Shown here piece after piece: positions 38,939-41,074 of a DNA stretch of 41,074 nucleotides. Position numbers and translations under genes: made by a program. The notes below the pieces were generated by a model. That model saw only the letters and a program-made list of their open reading frames with translations, had not been told where the DNA came from and searched no databases. Source of the stretch: a virus. Position 1 is the stretch's first letter; the number at the start of each line of letters is the position of its first letter. The stretch spans positions 1 through 41,074 of IMG/VR virus record IMGVR_UViG_3300025647_000086; one strand, written 5' to 3'.

Positions 38939-39553
38939 ATGGCTAATACTACTTTTACAGGTCCAGTCCGATCGGAAAATGGTTTTTTAGGAGTAACTAA
39001 AAACTCATCAACTGGAGCTCTAACAACTAACTTTTCTGTAGATTCTACAGGATTTGTTTCAGCAACTGCTAACACAAATGCTACAGCAGGAGCAGGTATA
39101 TCCGCAACTGGAGTTTATGCAACTTCATTAGAAAAAGTTGGATCAATTATTAAAACAACTATTATGATTGATTTGACAGGTATAACTTCATCAGGATCTG
39201 CAAACGACATTATCGGAGTCGATAACTCAAGTCCAGCTTATTTTGCTGCACTTACAGCGGCAAACAACGGAACTTTGTTTTCTGCAAGGCTATTAACTTT
39301 AGAAACTCCAGCAACAGGAGATACTGATATTGATATTTATCAAGCAGATGAAGCAACAGGTGTTTACTCAACTGCAATTAGTAGTTTAACTGCATCGTCT
39401 TTATTAAATTCTGGTGGTGTAGCTGCAGGGGACATCGATATAATTACTTTACCAACAGTTGGTAAGTATTTATATTTCGTTCAAGCAGGAACTACTGTAG
39501 GAACATATACTGCAGGTAAATTTTTACTTGAAGTTTACGGTTATTCTGCGTAG
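38939..39553 (+). CDS. Beta-rich virion surface protein
   Basis: A 204-residue protein, rich in Thr/Ser/Gly/Ala with regular beta-strand spacing. The N-terminal Phe-Thr-Gly-Pro-Val-Arg-Ser-Glu-Asn-Gly-Phe start and the low-charge Thr/Ser-rich body are like marine-phage decoration or fibre-base proteins. No known binding motif. AAGGAG upstream. Confidence 0.7.
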   Translation: MANTTFTGPVRSENGFLGVTKNSSTGALTTNFSVDSTGFVSATANTNATAGAGISATGVYATSLEKVGSIIKTTIMIDLTGITSSGSANDIIGVDNSSPAYFAALTAANNGTLFSARLLTLETPATGDTDIDIYQADEATGVYSTAISSLTASSLLNSGGVAAGDIDIITLPTVGKYLYFVQAGTTVGTYTAGKFLLEVYGYSA

Positions 39554-39566
39554 TAATAAATAATTA

Positions 39567-39586
39567 GTGGCTCCTTCGGGAGCCAC
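39567..39586 (+). promoter_or_regulatory. Hairpin with UUCG tetraloop between structural genes
   Basis: Perfect 8-bp stem GTGGCTCC/GGAGCCAC closed by TTCG, an unusually stable fold. There is no T-run after it, and the next ribosome-binding site (AGGAG) follows within seven bases. It could be a processing or mRNA-stabilising element or a weak attenuator. Confidence 0.6.
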
Positions 39587-39603
39587 AAACTTAGGAGAAA
39601 AAA

Positions 39604-39888
39604 ATGGGTTTTACAAGTGATGTAAAAGCAGTCCAAGTAACAGGAACAGGAGCTGTTTTTGGTGGAAGAACAAGACTTAGAGGTATTATGATGACGAATG
39701 ATGGTACTTCAGGTACGCAATCTATTACTTTACAGGATGGTAATTCTGTAACTCAATGGATAGCAGATTGTCCACAAGGAGATGTATTTGCATTTAATTT
39801 ACCAATGGATGGTATTTTATTTGTAGATGGTATGACTTGTTCAGCAATTGGTGCTGATATTACTGCAACTGTTTTAATAGACAAATAA
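39604..39888 (+). CDS. Small beta-rich structural protein
   Basis: A 94-residue beta-rich protein with Gly-Arg-Thr-Arg-Leu-Arg-Gly-Ile, Asn-Asp-Gly-Thr-Ser-Gly and Met-Asp-Gly-Ile-Leu-Phe-Val-Asp-Gly. It resembles small phage head or connector-associated proteins found next to the preceding gene type. AGGAG upstream; the stop overlaps the following ATG. Confidence 0.65.
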   Translation: MGFTSDVKAVQVTGTGAVFGGRTRLRGIMMTNDGTSGTQSITLQDGNSVTQWIADCPQGDVFAFNLPMDGILFVDGMTCSAIGADITATVLIDK

Positions 39889-40193
39889 TGGATAAGTATA
39901 CCGCTTCGCTTTTAGGATTTTCAAAAGGCGGTATGCCTCCTCGTAATAAAAAAAATTTTAGATCTACAAAATCTGGAGCAGGCATGACACAAGCTGGTGT
40001 CATGGCTTACAGAAGAAAAAATCCTGGAAGCAAATTAAAAACAGCTGTTACAGAAGATAATCCAGGTCCAAAACGTGCAGCAAGAAGAAAGTCTTTTTGT
40101 GCAAGATCAGCAGGACAAATGAAACAGTTTCCTAAAGCTGCTAAAGACCCAAACTCAAGATTGAGACAAGCGAGAAGAAGATGGAAATGTTAA
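39888..40193 (+). CDS. DUF6321-like basic phage protein
   Basis: A 101-residue, very basic protein with a near-diagnostic C-terminal half: Ala-Tyr-Arg-Arg-Lys-Asn-Pro-Gly-Ser-Lys-Leu-Lys-Thr-Ala-Val-Thr, then Arg-Arg-Lys-Ser-Phe-Cys-Ala-Arg-Ser-Ala-Gly-Gln-Met, then Asp-Pro-Asn-Ser-Arg-Leu-Arg-Gln-Ala-Arg-Arg-Arg-Trp. The family is common in marine phages (DUF6321, from memory). Likely DNA-binding or packaged; function unknown. An N-terminal Ser-Lys-Gly-Gly-Met element is also present. Confidence 0.8.
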   Translation: MDKYTASLLGFSKGGMPPRNKKNFRSTKSGAGMTQAGVMAYRRKNPGSKLKTAVTEDNPGPKRAARRKSFCARSAGQMKQFPKAAKDPNSRLRQARRRWKC

Positions 40194-40841
40194 ATGGCTA
40201 CTTATCTCAATGCAAATACTCCGACAATTTATTGTCAGATTAGAAAGGAATATCTTTATGATTTTAAAAAACATCATGGAGAAAGTGAAGACGCAGTTAT
40301 CTTTGGTCTTTGTTCCATTCCAGGACGTGCAGTCTTATTTCATGCGATGTTACCGAACGGTGCAGTCTACTATCGCTTGCCTATCTCAGCTTTTTTCCAA
40401 AAACATCTTCAAAGAACCGAAGTGCCCGATATGTCGCTTGACTCCTTGGAATTGTGGGATTGTTTTAGTTATTATCCTAGTGTCCATCAGTTTGATTTTT
40501 TAAACGGTATTAAAGGTAAATATTTAGGAAAGGATAAAAATTTTTATTATGGAAATTATTTATTTACTATTGATTGGGCTCATCCTGATAATAATATCCT
40601 TAACACCGAACACTCTGAAATACCTCAAGAACATAAGTGTGGACATGTTTTGGAACTTGATAACGGTAATTATGCTATTCAGCCTAACAATCGTATTCTT
40701 TGGCACGCTTCTAATTATACTGTTAAAAACAATTGGCCAGACTATTTGGTGCAAACTACGGAATGGTCTGTAGAAAAAGGTGATTGGGTTACTGAAGATT
40801 CAGAAAAAATGTTTTATAATATTGAGGGTAAAGAAAAATGA
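40194..40841 (+). CDS. Conserved marine-phage protein, function unknown
   Basis: A 215-residue soluble protein directly after the DUF6321-like gene. It has Asp-Ala-Val-Ile-Phe-Gly-Leu-Cys-Ser-Ile-Pro-Gly-Arg-Ala, Tyr-Tyr-Arg-Leu-Pro-Ile, Leu-Glu-Leu-Trp-Asp-Cys-Phe-Ser-Tyr-Tyr, and late Asn-Asn-Arg-Ile-Leu-Trp. The pattern resembles a protein commonly found in this place in related marine genomes, with no assigned role. It overlaps the next gene by ATGA. Confidence 0.7.
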   Translation: MATYLNANTPTIYCQIRKEYLYDFKKHHGESEDAVIFGLCSIPGRAVLFHAMLPNGAVYYRLPISAFFQKHLQRTEVPDMSLDSLELWDCFSYYPSVHQFDFLNGIKGKYLGKDKNFYYGNYLFTIDWAHPDNNILNTEHSEIPQEHKCGHVLELDNGNYAIQPNNRILWHASNYTVKNNWPDYLVQTTEWSVEKGDWVTEDSEKMFYNIEGKEK

Positions 40842-41074
40842 AAATAAACGAAAATACAAATATAGCATTACCGATAAGAAACTTAGTAGCTATTGTTGGT
40901 GCGGTAGCTTTGGGAGTATGGGCTTATTTTGGAGTTATTGAACGACTGAATAACTTAGAAACAAAAAATAAATTATTTGAACAAGATTTATTAGAAGCTT
41001 CTAAACAAAAACCTATTGATCAAGAACAATTTATGTTGATTGAATACTTAACGAAACAAGTAGAAAAACACGCT
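40838..41074 (+). CDS. Membrane-anchored coiled-coil protein, 3' end outside window
   Basis: The first 79 residues of a protein that continues past the window edge. A short polar start, one membrane helix (about 15-32, Leu-Val-Ala-Ile-Val-Gly-Ala-Val-Ala-Leu-Gly-Val) and then a charged coiled coil. Such layout fits spanin-like or inner-membrane late proteins of marine phages. It starts with ATGA coupling. Confidence 0.65.
   Translation, partial: MKINENTNIALPIRNLVAIVGAVALGVWAYFGVIERLNNLETKNKLFEQDLLEASKQKPIDQEQFMLIEYLTKQVEKHA

Noticed and set aside
40210-40773. Two plus-strand frames inside the conserved gene at 40194
   Set aside because: Other-phase frames with Ile/Leu-rich translations typical of AT-rich shadows.

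Overview
The window is about 41 kb of an AT-rich tailed-phage genome (Caudoviricetes). It is most like the uncultured marine podovirus-type genomes recovered from surface seawater. Evidence: a terminase-portal-scaffold-capsid late block, a compact replication block with a family A DNA polymerase, nearly head-to-tail genes with ATGA/TAATG overlaps, and many tiny zinc-ribbon and membrane proteins. I see no integrase, no phage RNA polymerase, no tRNA and no CRISPR. Sigma70-like promoters (TTGACA/TATAAT type) suggest use of the host RNA polymerase. An alphaproteobacterial marine host is a guess. The first and last genes are cut or possibly cut at the edges, and no tail-tube, adaptor or tail-fibre gene is recognisable, so this is probably most of a genome rather than all of it.

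Layout. 1-5.5 kb: two very large virion or ejected proteins and a small membrane protein, followed by a RecB-like exonuclease and a bidirectional terminator. 6.3-8.8 kb (minus strand): small zinc-ribbon and acidic proteins, an Hsp20 chaperone and a SNF2-type helicase. 8.9-17.0 kb (plus): replication operon with a DUF7173-like protein, an SSB-like protein, an AEP-type primase, a UvrD-type helicase, a DUF3310 protein, two FkbM methyltransferases and a T7-like family A DNA polymerase carrying Leu at the position equivalent to E. coli Pol I 762. The leftward and rightward early operons diverge from a pair of interleaved promoters at 8838-8870. 17.0-21.4 kb: small accessory genes, including three on the minus strand, a ribbon-helix-helix regulator, a GIY-YIG nuclease, a DUF2061-like membrane protein and zinc ribbons.

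21.4-26.2 kb: a TGACATA repeat cluster, then the terminase small subunit, which is separated from the large subunit by about 4 kb of unusual DNA. That gap holds a VRR-NUC nuclease, a GC-richer island crowded with the plus-strand word CTCGTT and a spaced 14-mer repeat, several small genes that share an identical leader box, a non-coding stretch with at least five hairpins (some mutually exclusive), and a palindromic operator in front of a three-gene cassette ending in a GIY-YIG protein. This region is the best candidate for undescribed biology in the window.

26.2-41 kb: late genes, namely large terminase, several short structural proteins, a large polyvalent-type virion protein, portal, a holin-like protein, a GroES-like co-chaperonin, scaffold, decoration and major capsid protein, a strong terminator, and further small virion proteins. 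Many late proteins, but none I noticed among the early ones, carry a Gly-Gly-centred segment near one end, which may be a shared assembly, cleavage or ejection tag.
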